DNA from: Halalkalibacter oceani
GTDB lineage: Bacteria > Bacillota > Bacilli > Bacillales > Bacillaceae_D
NCBI RefSeq assembly: GCF_023715705.1
Contig: NZ_JAMBOS010000004.1
Coordinates: forward strand, 124,001 to 188,000
Direction of reading: 5' to 3'
Length of the DNA: 64,000 nucleotides
A program made the translations under genes and the position numbers. Positions 43,711 through 51,599 of this stretch are shown in pieces; within the stretch, counting starts at the first letter, position 1; each line of letters begins with the position of its first letter. Under the pieces are notes generated by a model. It did no database searches and was not told the origin of the DNA. It saw only the letters and a list, made by a program, of their open reading frames with translations.

Positions 43711-44718
43711 TTACTTTACTTCTTTTTCCTTAAGCTGAACGTTCTCTTTTACATCACGGTTGAACAAATAAGTCGGATAGAATCCTCCGAGAACATCAGC
43801 GACATTCTGAGCTGTTTTTCGTTTTAATTCATCCTGAGATTCCTCTGAATACCAGGCAGCATGCGGATTTAAAATCACATTGTCCATTTTCAGCAATGGA
43901 TTGTCAGCCTGAATCGGTTCTTCTTCCAATACATCTAAGCCTGCACCGGCAATTTCTCCTGCTTCAAGCGCGCGGATCAGCGCCTGCTCATCAATCACCG
44001 GACCACGTGCCGTATTAATGATAAACGCTTCCTTCTTCATCGCTTTAAATTGGTCATCACCAATCATCCCGCGCGTTGCTTCAATGAGCGGCGCATGGAC
44101 GGAAACAAAGTCGGAACGTTCACAAAGCTCATTTAAGTCAACAAGCTCGACATTAATTTCTTTCGCTACTTCCGCAGGTACAAATGGATCGTGGGCAATG
44201 ACCTTAATTCCAAAAGCCTGCGCCTTTCTTGCCAACGTTTGCGGAATCTTTCCAAATCCAACTAAGCCGAGCACCCGACCAGGCAAACGGAAAATCGGCA
44301 CACCGACCTTATAATCCCAGTTTCCGTTTTTCACAGCCTGGTTTAATTCCACTACCTTTCTGGCACATGAGATAAGGAGGGCAAAGGCATGATCAGAAAC
44401 TTCATCCATGCAATAGTCTGTCACATTGGCGACGATTACACCGTGTTCATTAGCCGCGGCGATGTCAATTGTATTGACGCCGACTCCGTATCTTGAAACG
44501 ACTTTAAGATTAGGCAGACTTTCGATTACTTTTCGCGTAATTGGAGCGTATTGATTAATGAGACCGACGGCATTCGCTTCCTTTGCCGCAGCGATTACCT
44601 CGTCCTCCGTCTTACATTGTGAACGGACGAGCGTAGCGTCGACCGTAGCAAGCACTTCCTCCTCCGGTGCCAGTGTCGCAAATTCAAAGTCCGTAATTAA
44701 TACATTAAACTTACTCAT
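43711..44718 (-). CDS. D-2-hydroxyacid dehydrogenase, C-terminal-binding-protein-like
   Basis: A 335-residue NAD-dependent dehydrogenase. Rossmann motif GLVGFGKIPQTLARKA near residue 148; catalytic Arg in NTARGPVIDE, Glu in DVLEEEP and His in NPHAAWYSEESQDE. The HAAWYSEES end is characteristic of the CtBP-like subgroup rather than glyoxylate reductases. Start ATG 44718 is 9 nt from GGAG. It begins 27 nt after the LarA-like gene stop and may act on the same hydroxyacid. Confidence 0.9.
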   Translation of the reverse strand: MSKFNVLITDFEFATLAPEEEVLATVDATLVRSQCKTEDEVIAAAKEANAVGLINQYAPITRKVIESLPNLKVVSRYGVGVNTIDIAAANEHGVIVANVTDYCMDEVSDHAFALLISCARKVVELNQAVKNGNWDYKVGVPIFRLPGRVLGLVGFGKIPQTLARKAQAFGIKVIAHDPFVPAEVAKEINVELVDLNELCERSDFVSVHAPLIEATRGMIGDDQFKAMKKEAFIINTARGPVIDEQALIRALEAGEIAGAGLDVLEEEPIQADNPLLKMDNVILNPHAAWYSEESQDELKRKTAQNVADVLGGFYPTYLFNRDVKENVQLKEKEVK

Positions 44719-44744
44719 CTCTTCCATCTCCTTTTTTATCTCTT

Positions 44745-46040
44745 TTACATGTTGTCATTGATAAAGCCGTTCTCATCGAACGAGAGCGGGAAAGGCCCTT
44801 CGATTAACTCAATGTTTTCCTGATCTTTGATTAGTTGATAAGCAGCTTCTGAAACCATGATTTCACCAAGCTCAAGCGTGTTGTGGATGCGGACAATTTT
44901 CGCTTCAGGTATGGTGATGCGGTTACATGTGCGTAAAGCTACTACTAACGCTTCTTTGTCATTATTCATCGCAACCGGAATTTTCGCCGGTTCAAGCACA
45001 GTCGAAGTAATGGAATTGGCATAGGTATAGTTAAAATCAATTTTTTCGACAAGACGTCTTGTCGTCACATCCGCCATTCCGATTCCGCACGCATTGCCGT
45101 GAGTTTTTTCCGTCAAATCAAGGACAATGACCTTTTGAATTGGCGGCGCTTCAAATCCCGGCAGGCCAGAGCCGACTTTTCCTGTAATGTTAGGGTCCAT
45201 CCCTGATCCACTAATGTCCTTGCCGATTTCATTCACTATAAGCACATCAATTTCAGGCACAAGAATTTTTGGCAGCAAGGCTTTTGCTTCAACGAGAAGC
45301 TCTTTTTCACGCGAGGCAATCTCGCCAGCGGGGATTGCTTCGATTTTCTTTGTTTTGTCGTAGGCATTCTCGAGAATCGCCACTCCGAAAATGATCTTGC
45401 TATGCGCCAGTACATAATTCCCGACTTCAGGAATGACACGTTCAAACTGATCAAAGCCATACGAGTGCATTTTAGTCGCACCCTTATGCTTACCCAGTCC
45501 GATTCCCATCATTTTCATCAAGCCGCTTTCATAGTCAGCTTTAAAATCGGTATGCGGCTTGACCCGGTTAATGACGACTATCGAATCAGCTTCTGAAGCA
45601 TATTTGTCCAGATAGACCGGCATCCCTGTTTCCGTCGTTCCAAGCTCAATGACTTCCATGCTTGACTTAATCTCGGCTCCAATAGATTCTTCGGTGATGC
45701 CATAGCTTGCCAGCACCTGCTTTTGCCCTTCATCCGTCGCTCCGCCATGGCTGCCCATTGCCGGCAGGACGAATGGCACAGCGCCCAGCCCTTGCAGCTC
45801 TTTGACGACGGCACGGACGATTTCAAATAAATTGGCAATTCCCCGGCTACCGACCGCGACCGCAATGGAATCTCCTTTTTTCACAGTGCGCTTAATACTC
45901 TCTTTGCCGATTTCCTGCTTGACCGCTGCCGGAATTGACTCAAGCTTCGCCTGATCAAACTTCTGCTTAACGAGGTACATTTTCGGAAGATCAAGCTCAT
46001 AGCCGCCTGCAAGCTTTACATTCAATTCTTGATTTAACAT
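44745..46040 (-). CDS. LarA-like (nickel-pincer) racemase/epimerase-family protein
   Basis: A 431-residue protein with a LarA N-terminal-type domain: VAVGSRGIANLFEIVRAVV, then PAMGSHGGATDEGQKQVLASYG, with conserved His. NRVKPHTDFKADYESGLMKMMGIGLGKHKGA and HSYGF give further His and Lys at positions like those of LarA. Related LarA homologs include sugar-acid C2 epimerases, which would fit beside galactonate genes. No larB, larC or larE cofactor genes are in the window. Coupled with a CtBP-like dehydrogenase; a cre site stands upstream. Substrate inferred only. Confidence 0.8.
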   Translation of the reverse strand: MLNQELNVKLAGGYELDLPKMYLVKQKFDQAKLESIPAAVKQEIGKESIKRTVKKGDSIAVAVGSRGIANLFEIVRAVVKELQGLGAVPFVLPAMGSHGGATDEGQKQVLASYGITEESIGAEIKSSMEVIELGTTETGMPVYLDKYASEADSIVVINRVKPHTDFKADYESGLMKMMGIGLGKHKGATKMHSYGFDQFERVIPEVGNYVLAHSKIIFGVAILENAYDKTKKIEAIPAGEIASREKELLVEAKALLPKILVPEIDVLIVNEIGKDISGSGMDPNITGKVGSGLPGFEAPPIQKVIVLDLTEKTHGNACGIGMADVTTRRLVEKIDFNYTYANSITSTVLEPAKIPVAMNNDKEALVVALRTCNRITIPEAKIVRIHNTLELGEIMVSEAAYQLIKDQENIELIEGPFPLSFDENGFINDNM

Positions 46041-46100
46041 TTTCTACACCTCCGCATTTTGTGACACCATACAAAAGATTACAAGATTTCTGAAAAACGA

Positions 46101-46116
46101 TTGAATACGCTTCCAC
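46101..46116 (-). promoter_or_regulatory. cre site upstream of the LarA-like gene
   Basis: Minus strand GTGGAAGCGTATTCAA fits all core positions of TGNAANCGNWNNCW; only the outer W differs. About 60 nt upstream of the start codon. Confidence 0.6.
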
Positions 46117-46177
46117 TCAAAAGAGTGTTTCAGCTGAGAGTTTGGCGAAAACAGCGACCTTCTGTTTGACTTGAAGA

Positions 46178-46218
46178 AAGGGGTGTGCCGCCGGCTGTTA
46201 TTCTTTGGCACATCCCTT
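46178..46218. terminator. Hairpin after the KDPG-aldolase gene
   Basis: AAGGGGTGTGCC and GGCACATCCCTT pair with one G-T pair, about 85 nt after the aldolase stop. It probably ends the dgo unit. The TGTGCC core is shared with the hairpins at 31.7 and 41.9 kb. Confidence 0.6.
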
Positions 46219-46303
46219 CTGTCAGGCGGCAAACAGATGAAACAGCTCCGCCTCCCCCGTTAAAAAAGCGTTGATAAACACTTTTCAATTCGACATGGCT
46301 CGC

Positions 46304-46945
46304 TTAATTTCCTCTTGCCTTCTGTACTTCCTCGACAAATGCGGCTGCTTTTTTCGTCAGGTCAGTCAAATACGCCTCGTTGATTTCGACTTTCGTATTG
46401 ACAAGCGTGCTGCCGACTCCGGCAGCAACCGCGCCATGCTTAATGTATTCCCCGACATTATCCAGGTCGATTCCGCCGGTTGGCATGAGAGGAATATGAG
46501 GCAGCGGACCGTGAACATCCTTCAAATATCTCGGTCCAAAGGCATTCGCAGGGAAAACTTTAATAATATCGCCGCCAGCTTCATAGGCCCGAAGAATCTC
46601 TGTCGGGGTCATCGCTCCTGGAATGCTCACGACACCGTAACGCTTCGTTAATTTAATCGTCTCTGTATCGACAGTAGGTGAAAAGACAAATTTCGCTCCG
46701 GCCATAATGGCAGCCCTCGCCGTCTCCGCGTCGAGCACTGTACCCGCTCCGACGATGACATCATCACCTAATTCGGACGAGACTTGCTCAATTAACTGCA
46801 GCACTTTCGGTGTCTCAACGGTAATCTCGAATGTTTTGACCCCGCCTTCGCTCAATGCTTTAGAAATCGCTGAAATATTCTCCGGCTTTGCGCCACGAAT
46901 GACTGCGACGATTCCGTTTTCCTTAATTTGATTTAAAAGCTCCAT
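46304..46945 (-). CDS. 2-keto-3-deoxy-6-phosphogluconate/galactonate aldolase
   Basis: A 213-residue class I aldolase of the KDPG/KHG family. Schiff-base Lys in AGAKFVFSPTVD near residue 129 region; catalytic Glu in FEITVETP and GAGTVLD are conserved; PTGGIDLDNVGEYIKHGA binds phosphate. It splits KDP-galactonate (or KDPG) to pyruvate and glyceraldehyde 3-phosphate. It follows the kinase gene by 23 nt. It corresponds to KdgA or DgoA. Confidence 0.93.
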   Translation of the reverse strand: MELLNQIKENGIVAVIRGAKPENISAISKALSEGGVKTFEITVETPKVLQLIEQVSSELGDDVIVGAGTVLDAETARAAIMAGAKFVFSPTVDTETIKLTKRYGVVSIPGAMTPTEILRAYEAGGDIIKVFPANAFGPRYLKDVHGPLPHIPLMPTGGIDLDNVGEYIKHGAVAAGVGSTLVNTKVEINEAYLTDLTKKAAAFVEEVQKARGN

Positions 46946-46968
46946 GTAATCCTCCCCTTGCCTTTGTA

Positions 46969-47919
46969 TTATCTGCTGACGTCTTCTCCCGTCGCATTCA
47001 TAAAGTTCTCCACCTCATATTTTTCAGGCAGTCCCTCGACATCTCCATTAATCATTGTGACCATTGCTCCGACCGCATTTCCGCGCTGGACAGCCTGCTC
47101 AATCGAAAGCCCATCAAGCAGCCCGGATGTGAAGCCTGCGGCAAAGCCGTCTCCAGCACCGACCGGATCCACGACCTGATCTACCTTAAAGCCTGGAACA
47201 AGCTTGCTTTCCTCGTTCGTAAAATAATAAGCCCCTTTGGCACCTACTTTTAAGATGACCAGGGAAGCACCTTGATCGAGGAAGAGGCGGCCGAGTGTTT
47301 CAGGGTCACTCTCACCGAACATAAACTTTCCTTCGTCGATTCCCGGAAGAATAATATCAACCTGTGTAGCAAGATCAAGCAGCACACGGCGCGCTTTTTC
47401 CTCCGACCAGAGCTTCTTTCTCAAATTCGGATCAAAGATGATTTTCACATCATGCTTTTTGGCGAGCGCGATCGCTTCTTTTATCGCTTCATGACAGCTT
47501 TCACTTAAGGCAGGTGTAATGCCGGAAATATGAAGATATTTCGCTTGGGCGATATATTCTTCCCGGATATCCTCCTTACTCAGCTGACTAGCGGCCGAGC
47601 CTTTGCGATAATACTGAACTCTCACTTCATTGGCGCTGCGGATTTCCTTGAAATAAATCCCGGTCGGCGCGCTGTCATCGACTTTCACCTGACTGACGTC
47701 GACTCCTTCACCGCGAATAAATGAGAGCATCGCTTTCCCAAGCTCATCATCACCAACCCGGCTGATCCAGCCGGCTTTATGGCCTAACCGAGTCAGACCG
47801 ATTGCATAATTTGATTCCGCGCCGCCAAACTTCCGCGAAAAATTGTTCGCATATCTCATCAATCCAGTCGAATCAGGAGTGAAAAGCACCATCGTTTCAC
47901 CTAAGGTAACAATATCCAT
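46969..47919 (-). CDS. 2-keto-3-deoxy-sugar-acid kinase (PfkB family)
   Basis: A 316-residue ribokinase-fold kinase. N-terminal GGAESNYAIGLTRLGHKAGWISRVGDDELG and the C-terminal anion-hole motif DPVGAGDGFAAGF with the catalytic Asp are clear. It resembles KDG kinases (KdgK) and would phosphorylate 2-keto-3-deoxygalactonate or -gluconate. E. coli DgoK belongs to another family, so this is a PfkB-type replacement. In one unit with dgoD and the aldolase. Confidence 0.92.
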   Translation of the reverse strand: MDIVTLGETMVLFTPDSTGLMRYANNFSRKFGGAESNYAIGLTRLGHKAGWISRVGDDELGKAMLSFIRGEGVDVSQVKVDDSAPTGIYFKEIRSANEVRVQYYRKGSAASQLSKEDIREEYIAQAKYLHISGITPALSESCHEAIKEAIALAKKHDVKIIFDPNLRKKLWSEEKARRVLLDLATQVDIILPGIDEGKFMFGESDPETLGRLFLDQGASLVILKVGAKGAYYFTNEESKLVPGFKVDQVVDPVGAGDGFAAGFTSGLLDGLSIEQAVQRGNAVGAMVTMINGDVEGLPEKYEVENFMNATGEDVSR

Positions 47920-48029
47920 ATGACTCCCCCGTTTTCTAAGTAAATCATGCCTCGCAGTGGAAAGAAGGTTGCCTCCACACTTAGGAGACAGCCACCTTTA
48001 CACGCCGGCACGAGCCTCATTCTCTCGTA

Positions 48030-49178
48030 TTACCATTCAGCGACTGAACCATCGCGGTGACGCCAAACAGGATTTCTCCAGCGGTGGCCTTCATCAGCCA
48101 TTTTCCGTACTTTTTCTTCATTAATTGTAATCCCTAAACCAGGTCCCTGTGGAATCTGAACATGACCATCCTTATACTGGAAAACAGATTGATCGGTAAT
48201 ATAGTCAAGCAAGTCGCTTCCTTCATTATAATGAATGCCGAGACTCTGCTCCTGAATAAACGCATTATGAGCAGTCGCGTCAACCTGCAGGCATGATGCC
48301 AGGGCAATCGGTCCGAGTGGACAATGCGGCGCCAGCGCGACATCATAGGCTTCAGCCATTGAGGCAATTTTCTTACATTCTGTGATGCCTCCTGCATGGG
48401 ACAGATCCGGCTGAATCACATCAACATAACCGTCTGCCAGCAGGCTCTTGAAATCCCAGCGCGAAAACATTCTTTCGCCGGTGGCAATCGGTGTGCTCGT
48501 ATGCTTGGCAATTTCCTTTAACGCTTCGTTATTTTCCGGAAGCACCGGTTCTTCAATAAACATTGGCCGGTACGGTTCAAGCTCTTTTACTAAAATTTTT
48601 GCCATCGGCTTATGGACTCGTCCATGAAAATCAATGCCAATGCCGACGCTGTTTCCTACGGCTTCCCGAACGGCGGCAATGCGGGCGACGACTTCGTCAA
48701 CCTTGTCATAGGAATCGATGTACTGCATTTCTTCTGTTCCGTTCATTTTTACCGCTGTAAAGCCGGCATCAACGATATCCTTTGCCGCTTTCCCGACGTC
48801 GCTCGGGCGGTCCCCGCCTATCCAAGAGTAAACGCGAATCGAATCACGACAAGCGCCACCGAGTAATTGATAAACAGGCGCGTTATAATATTTGCCCTTA
48901 ATATCCCATAGCGCCTGATCAATTCCGGCGATCGCGCTCATTAAAATCGGACCGCCGCGATAAAAACCGGCGCGATAAAGTACATTCCAGTGATCCTCAA
49001 TCCGCAGAGGATCTTTCCCGATCAAAAAGTCGGCCATCTCGTTTACGGCCTCTTTTACTGTATTGGCTTTCCCTTCGACGACCGGCTCACCCCAGCCGAC
49101 GATTCCTTCATCTGTTTCAATCTTTAAAAAACACCAGCGTGGGGGAACGATAAAGCATTCAAGTGACGTAATTTTCAT
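48030..49178 (-). CDS. dgoD: D-galactonate dehydratase
   Basis: Enolase-superfamily enzyme (382 residues) converting D-galactonate to 2-keto-3-deoxygalactonate. It matches E. coli DgoD from memory along the full length: [46 protein letters not shown], metal ligands in [14 protein letters not shown] (Asp), FIEEPVLPE (Glu) and [12 protein letters not shown] (Glu), and base His in [13 protein letters not shown]. The C-terminus [11 protein letters not shown] is nearly the same. The kinase starts 111 nt downstream. A cre-like site stands upstream. Confidence 0.95.
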   Translation of the reverse strand: MKITSLECFIVPPRWCFLKIETDEGIVGWGEPVVEGKANTVKEAVNEMADFLIGKDPLRIEDHWNVLYRAGFYRGGPILMSAIAGIDQALWDIKGKYYNAPVYQLLGGACRDSIRVYSWIGGDRPSDVGKAAKDIVDAGFTAVKMNGTEEMQYIDSYDKVDEVVARIAAVREAVGNSVGIGIDFHGRVHKPMAKILVKELEPYRPMFIEEPVLPENNEALKEIAKHTSTPIATGERMFSRWDFKSLLADGYVDVIQPDLSHAGGITECKKIASMAEAYDVALAPHCPLGPIALASCLQVDATAHNAFIQEQSLGIHYNEGSDLLDYITDQSVFQYKDGHVQIPQGPGLGITINEEKVRKMADEGHRWRNPVWRHRDGSVAEW

Positions 49179-49298
49179 TCTCGTAATCTCCTTTTCTCCC
49201 TTTTTACCTATCTCTTCTCAGGCTCCTTAGAAAAATTCTACATTATAAAACTAAGTTTTTGAAATTATGTAAGAAGAATAGCCTTGAAAACAAGACAA

Positions 49299-49314
49299 AA
49301 TAAGGCGCTTTCAT
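49299..49314 (-). promoter_or_regulatory. cre-like site upstream of dgoD
   Basis: Minus strand ATGAAAGCGCCTTATT has the strong cre half TGAAAGCG but two mismatches in the right half. About 120 nt upstream of the dgoD start. Confidence 0.4.
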
Positions 49315-49458
49315 TTAACTTAATTGTAGGTGAAAATGTTTGTAAAAGCAATATGATCGATTAATTTTTTTAGAAAGCCGCTCGTAAACTGGCTGGCTTT
49401 TGCCTGAAAAGAGGAGGAGGCAAAACGATTTCGCATGTAGCCGTGATGGGCTGCACGC

Positions 49459-49497
49459 ACAACAAGCCCGTTATGAGAAACAACTCCCAACGGGCTT
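49459..49497 (-). repeat. Hairpin/terminator of ohr, copy 2 of the CCCGTTG element
   Basis: AAGCCCGTT.TGAG (49464-49476) and CTCCCAACGGGCTT (49484-49497) form the stem, about 30 nt after the ohr stop. The minus strand matches 16361-16403 closely, including CTTGT and GCGTG bases after the stem. Confidence 0.7.
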
Positions 49498-49525
49498 TGC
49501 AAGAGCGCGGCGGTCCGCTCCTGAA

Positions 49526-49948
49526 TTATTCGACAGTTGTTTTCAGCTCAACATCAATATTGCCGCGTGTCGCTTTTGAATAGGGACAGAATTGATGTGC
49601 TTTTTCAACAAGCTGCTCCGCTTCTTCTTGACTTACCCCTTTAATATGAGCATGGAGGACAACGCCGATCTTAAAGCCGTTGTCAGCCGGATCTTCTAAC
49701 AAGCTTACCTTCGCCTCCAGCTCCGACTCGATCTCTTTCCTTTCCTTTGAGGCGATTAAATTCAGCGCACCGTCAAAGCACGCCGCATAGCCTGCCGCGA
49801 ATAATTGTTCTGGATTCGTCCCTTCCGTCGAAGAGCTCGTACCTGCGGGCATCACAAGCTTATGATCAATCACTCCATTGTCGGATGTCACTTTTCCGTT
49901 TCTTCCGCCGACAGCTTTTGCCTGAGCGGTAAATTTCACATTCGCCAT
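49526..49948 (-). CDS. ohr: Organic hydroperoxide resistance protein (Ohr)
   Basis: A 140-residue thiol peroxidase that reduces organic hydroperoxides. Both redox Cys are present: FAAGYAACFDGALN near residue 60 and AHQFCPYSKATRGNIDV near residue 123. Start ATG 49948 has GGAGG 8 nt upstream; the 19-codon extension upstream is spurious. Divergent from the MBL-fold gene. No OhrR-type palindrome was seen in the short gap. Confidence 0.95.
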   Translation of the reverse strand: MANVKFTAQAKAVGGRNGKVTSDNGVIDHKLVMPAGTSSSTEGTNPEQLFAAGYAACFDGALNLIASKERKEIESELEAKVSLLEDPADNGFKIGVVLHAHIKGVSQEEAEQLVEKAHQFCPYSKATRGNIDVELKTTVE

Positions 49949-50084
49949 TTCCATTCCCTCCTTCAGCTTGGTTAAAATTGTTCTCTTCTTTTGTATTGAC
50001 GACATGCTGCGATTTCAAACATGACATATTTATCGACGAAGCGTCACACACTACTTCTATAGCTTGTACACAAGGAGGAAAAAT

Positions 50085-50948
50085 ATGAAGCAAAAAGTCA
50101 CCTCATCCGAGAGCCCGTTTCCCTACATTCCGATGACTTCCCTGACGGACGGGGTCAGTCAGCGCGTAGCCGATGACCTGTACTGTCTGCCGATCCAAAT
50201 TGTCAATGTCTGCTTTATCGGCAATCCGCACATGGAAAAGGAATGGGTACTCGTTGATACCGGTATGCCAAAATCGGCGGAGCATATTTATGACTTTCTC
50301 AGCGATTCCTTTGGCAAGGTGACCGCCCCGAGAGCGATTCTGCTTACTCATGGTCATTTTGACCATGTCGGGACGGTGGTCGAGCTTGCTGAAACGTGGG
50401 ATGTTCCCGTCTATGCGCATGAGGCCGAGCTTCCCTTCCTCACCGGAGAAGCCGACTATCCTGAGCCGGACGGAAGTGTGGAAGGCGGACTTATTGCCAA
50501 GCTTTCTCCCCTTTTCCCAAATGAGGGAATTAACCTCTCAAGTCGGATAAAGGCCTTACCGCAAGATGGTAGCATTCCTTTTTTAGCAGACTGGAAATGG
50601 ATTCACACCCCCGGCCATTCACCAGGTCATGTCTCCTTTTTCCGCGAGCAGGATCGGGCCTTGATCGCTGGCGATGCGTTTGTCACAGTAAGGCAGGACT
50701 CTCTTTACAAAGTCCTTACTCAAACAATCGAAATCAGCGGTCCACCCCGCTATCTTACAACCGATTGGCCGGCAGCATGGGAGTCTGTTCGCAAATTAGC
50801 AGCACTTGAGCCGTCAGTCGCCGTTACAGGTCATGGGCTCCCTATGTTCGGAGCGGACTTACGTGACCAGCTTGGCCAGCTCGTTGAGCATTTTGCCGAA
50901 CGGGCGATCCCGGACCACGGTCGCTATGTCGACAATGAGCTTCATTAA
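50085..50948 (+). CDS. Metallo-beta-lactamase-fold hydrolase
   Basis: A 287-residue MBL-fold enzyme. Zinc motif LTHGHFDHVG (HxHxD, D followed by H) near residue 93, a later His in HTPGHSPGHVSFF, Asp in IAGDAFV and His in VTGHGLPMFG complete the di-zinc site. It lacks a signal peptide, so it is cytosolic. Start ATG 50085 with AAGGAGG upstream; an in-frame ATG at 50064 precedes the RBS. Possible glyoxalase II-like or quinolone-lactonase-like hydrolase; substrate unknown. Confidence 0.9.
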   Translation: MKQKVTSSESPFPYIPMTSLTDGVSQRVADDLYCLPIQIVNVCFIGNPHMEKEWVLVDTGMPKSAEHIYDFLSDSFGKVTAPRAILLTHGHFDHVGTVVELAETWDVPVYAHEAELPFLTGEADYPEPDGSVEGGLIAKLSPLFPNEGINLSSRIKALPQDGSIPFLADWKWIHTPGHSPGHVSFFREQDRALIAGDAFVTVRQDSLYKVLTQTIEISGPPRYLTTDWPAAWESVRKLAALEPSVAVTGHGLPMFGADLRDQLGQLVEHFAERAIPDHGRYVDNELH

Positions 50949-51058
50949 CGGGCGGGGCAGGGAAGCAAAACCACCTGCCAGTTCTAAAAAACACAGCGGG
51001 TACGGACAAATGGGTACGCTTTTCCCTTTTGTCCAGCCCCTCAAAAGCCGGCATTATC

Positions 51059-51397
51059 TCAAGGCCGGTCACTGGCCGAATCACCCTCGTCAATCTTGTA
51101 AAACGGCACCCAGACGGTCCTGCCTTTTTTCGAATGGCTGACATAAAGCAACGTATCGTAAAAGGTGCTCATATAAATTTCCTTCCCGGCAAGAGCTCCT
51201 CCTTGCTCATCTACATACACACCTGTTGGCTGATAGTACCGTTCGGGGTTTTCTGCAAACGAAATATAGCTGTTTCGATGCTCGTATTCATCCCCCTGAT
51301 ATGTAATGGTTTTTGGCAGACCCTCGTTTTTTGACAGACAGCCGCTTAATACAACGAGCATGACGACTGTTTGCAGCAATAGAGTTTGCTTTTTCAT
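51059..51397 (-). CDS. Small putative lipoprotein
   Basis: A 112-residue protein with a signal peptide and lipobox VVLSGC near residue 20. The rest is polar and Tyr-rich (ENPERYYQPTGVYVDEQGG, STFYDTLLYVSHSKKG, WVPFYKID), probably beta-rich. No family recognised. Start ATG 51397 has GGGAG 8 nt upstream. It stands alone between two plus-strand genes. Confidence 0.7.
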   Translation of the reverse strand: MKKQTLLLQTVVMLVVLSGCLSKNEGLPKTITYQGDEYEHRNSYISFAENPERYYQPTGVYVDEQGGALAGKEIYMSTFYDTLLYVSHSKKGRTVWVPFYKIDEGDSASDRP

Positions 51398-51599
51398 CAA
51401 ACCAACTCCCGTACCGATTATGATAATATGTACGAGCAGAACAGGGAAAGCGTTTCATTCAGCGCCGATCTTTTTTAGCCGGTCTCTTTTTTTTGCAGGG
51501 CGCCTGCCCCTTACTGGCGTTATATCTATCTTTCTATTATGGTCATGCGCTAAATGAAAATGGTAAACTAGTAATGTTAATTTTTTAGGAGGCGTTACT

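Larger units (their letters stand above)
49179..49525. other. Intergenic region between dgoD and ohr
   Basis: Contains a cre-like site (49299-49314), a minus-strand TATAAT -10 box near 49240 for dgoD and the repeat hairpin at 49459-49497. A 60-codon frame at 49320-49502 crosses the hairpin and has no RBS; not called. Confidence 0.55.

Noticed and set aside
49320-49502. 60-codon minus-strand open frame near ohr
   Set aside because: It crosses the terminator repeat and lacks an RBS.
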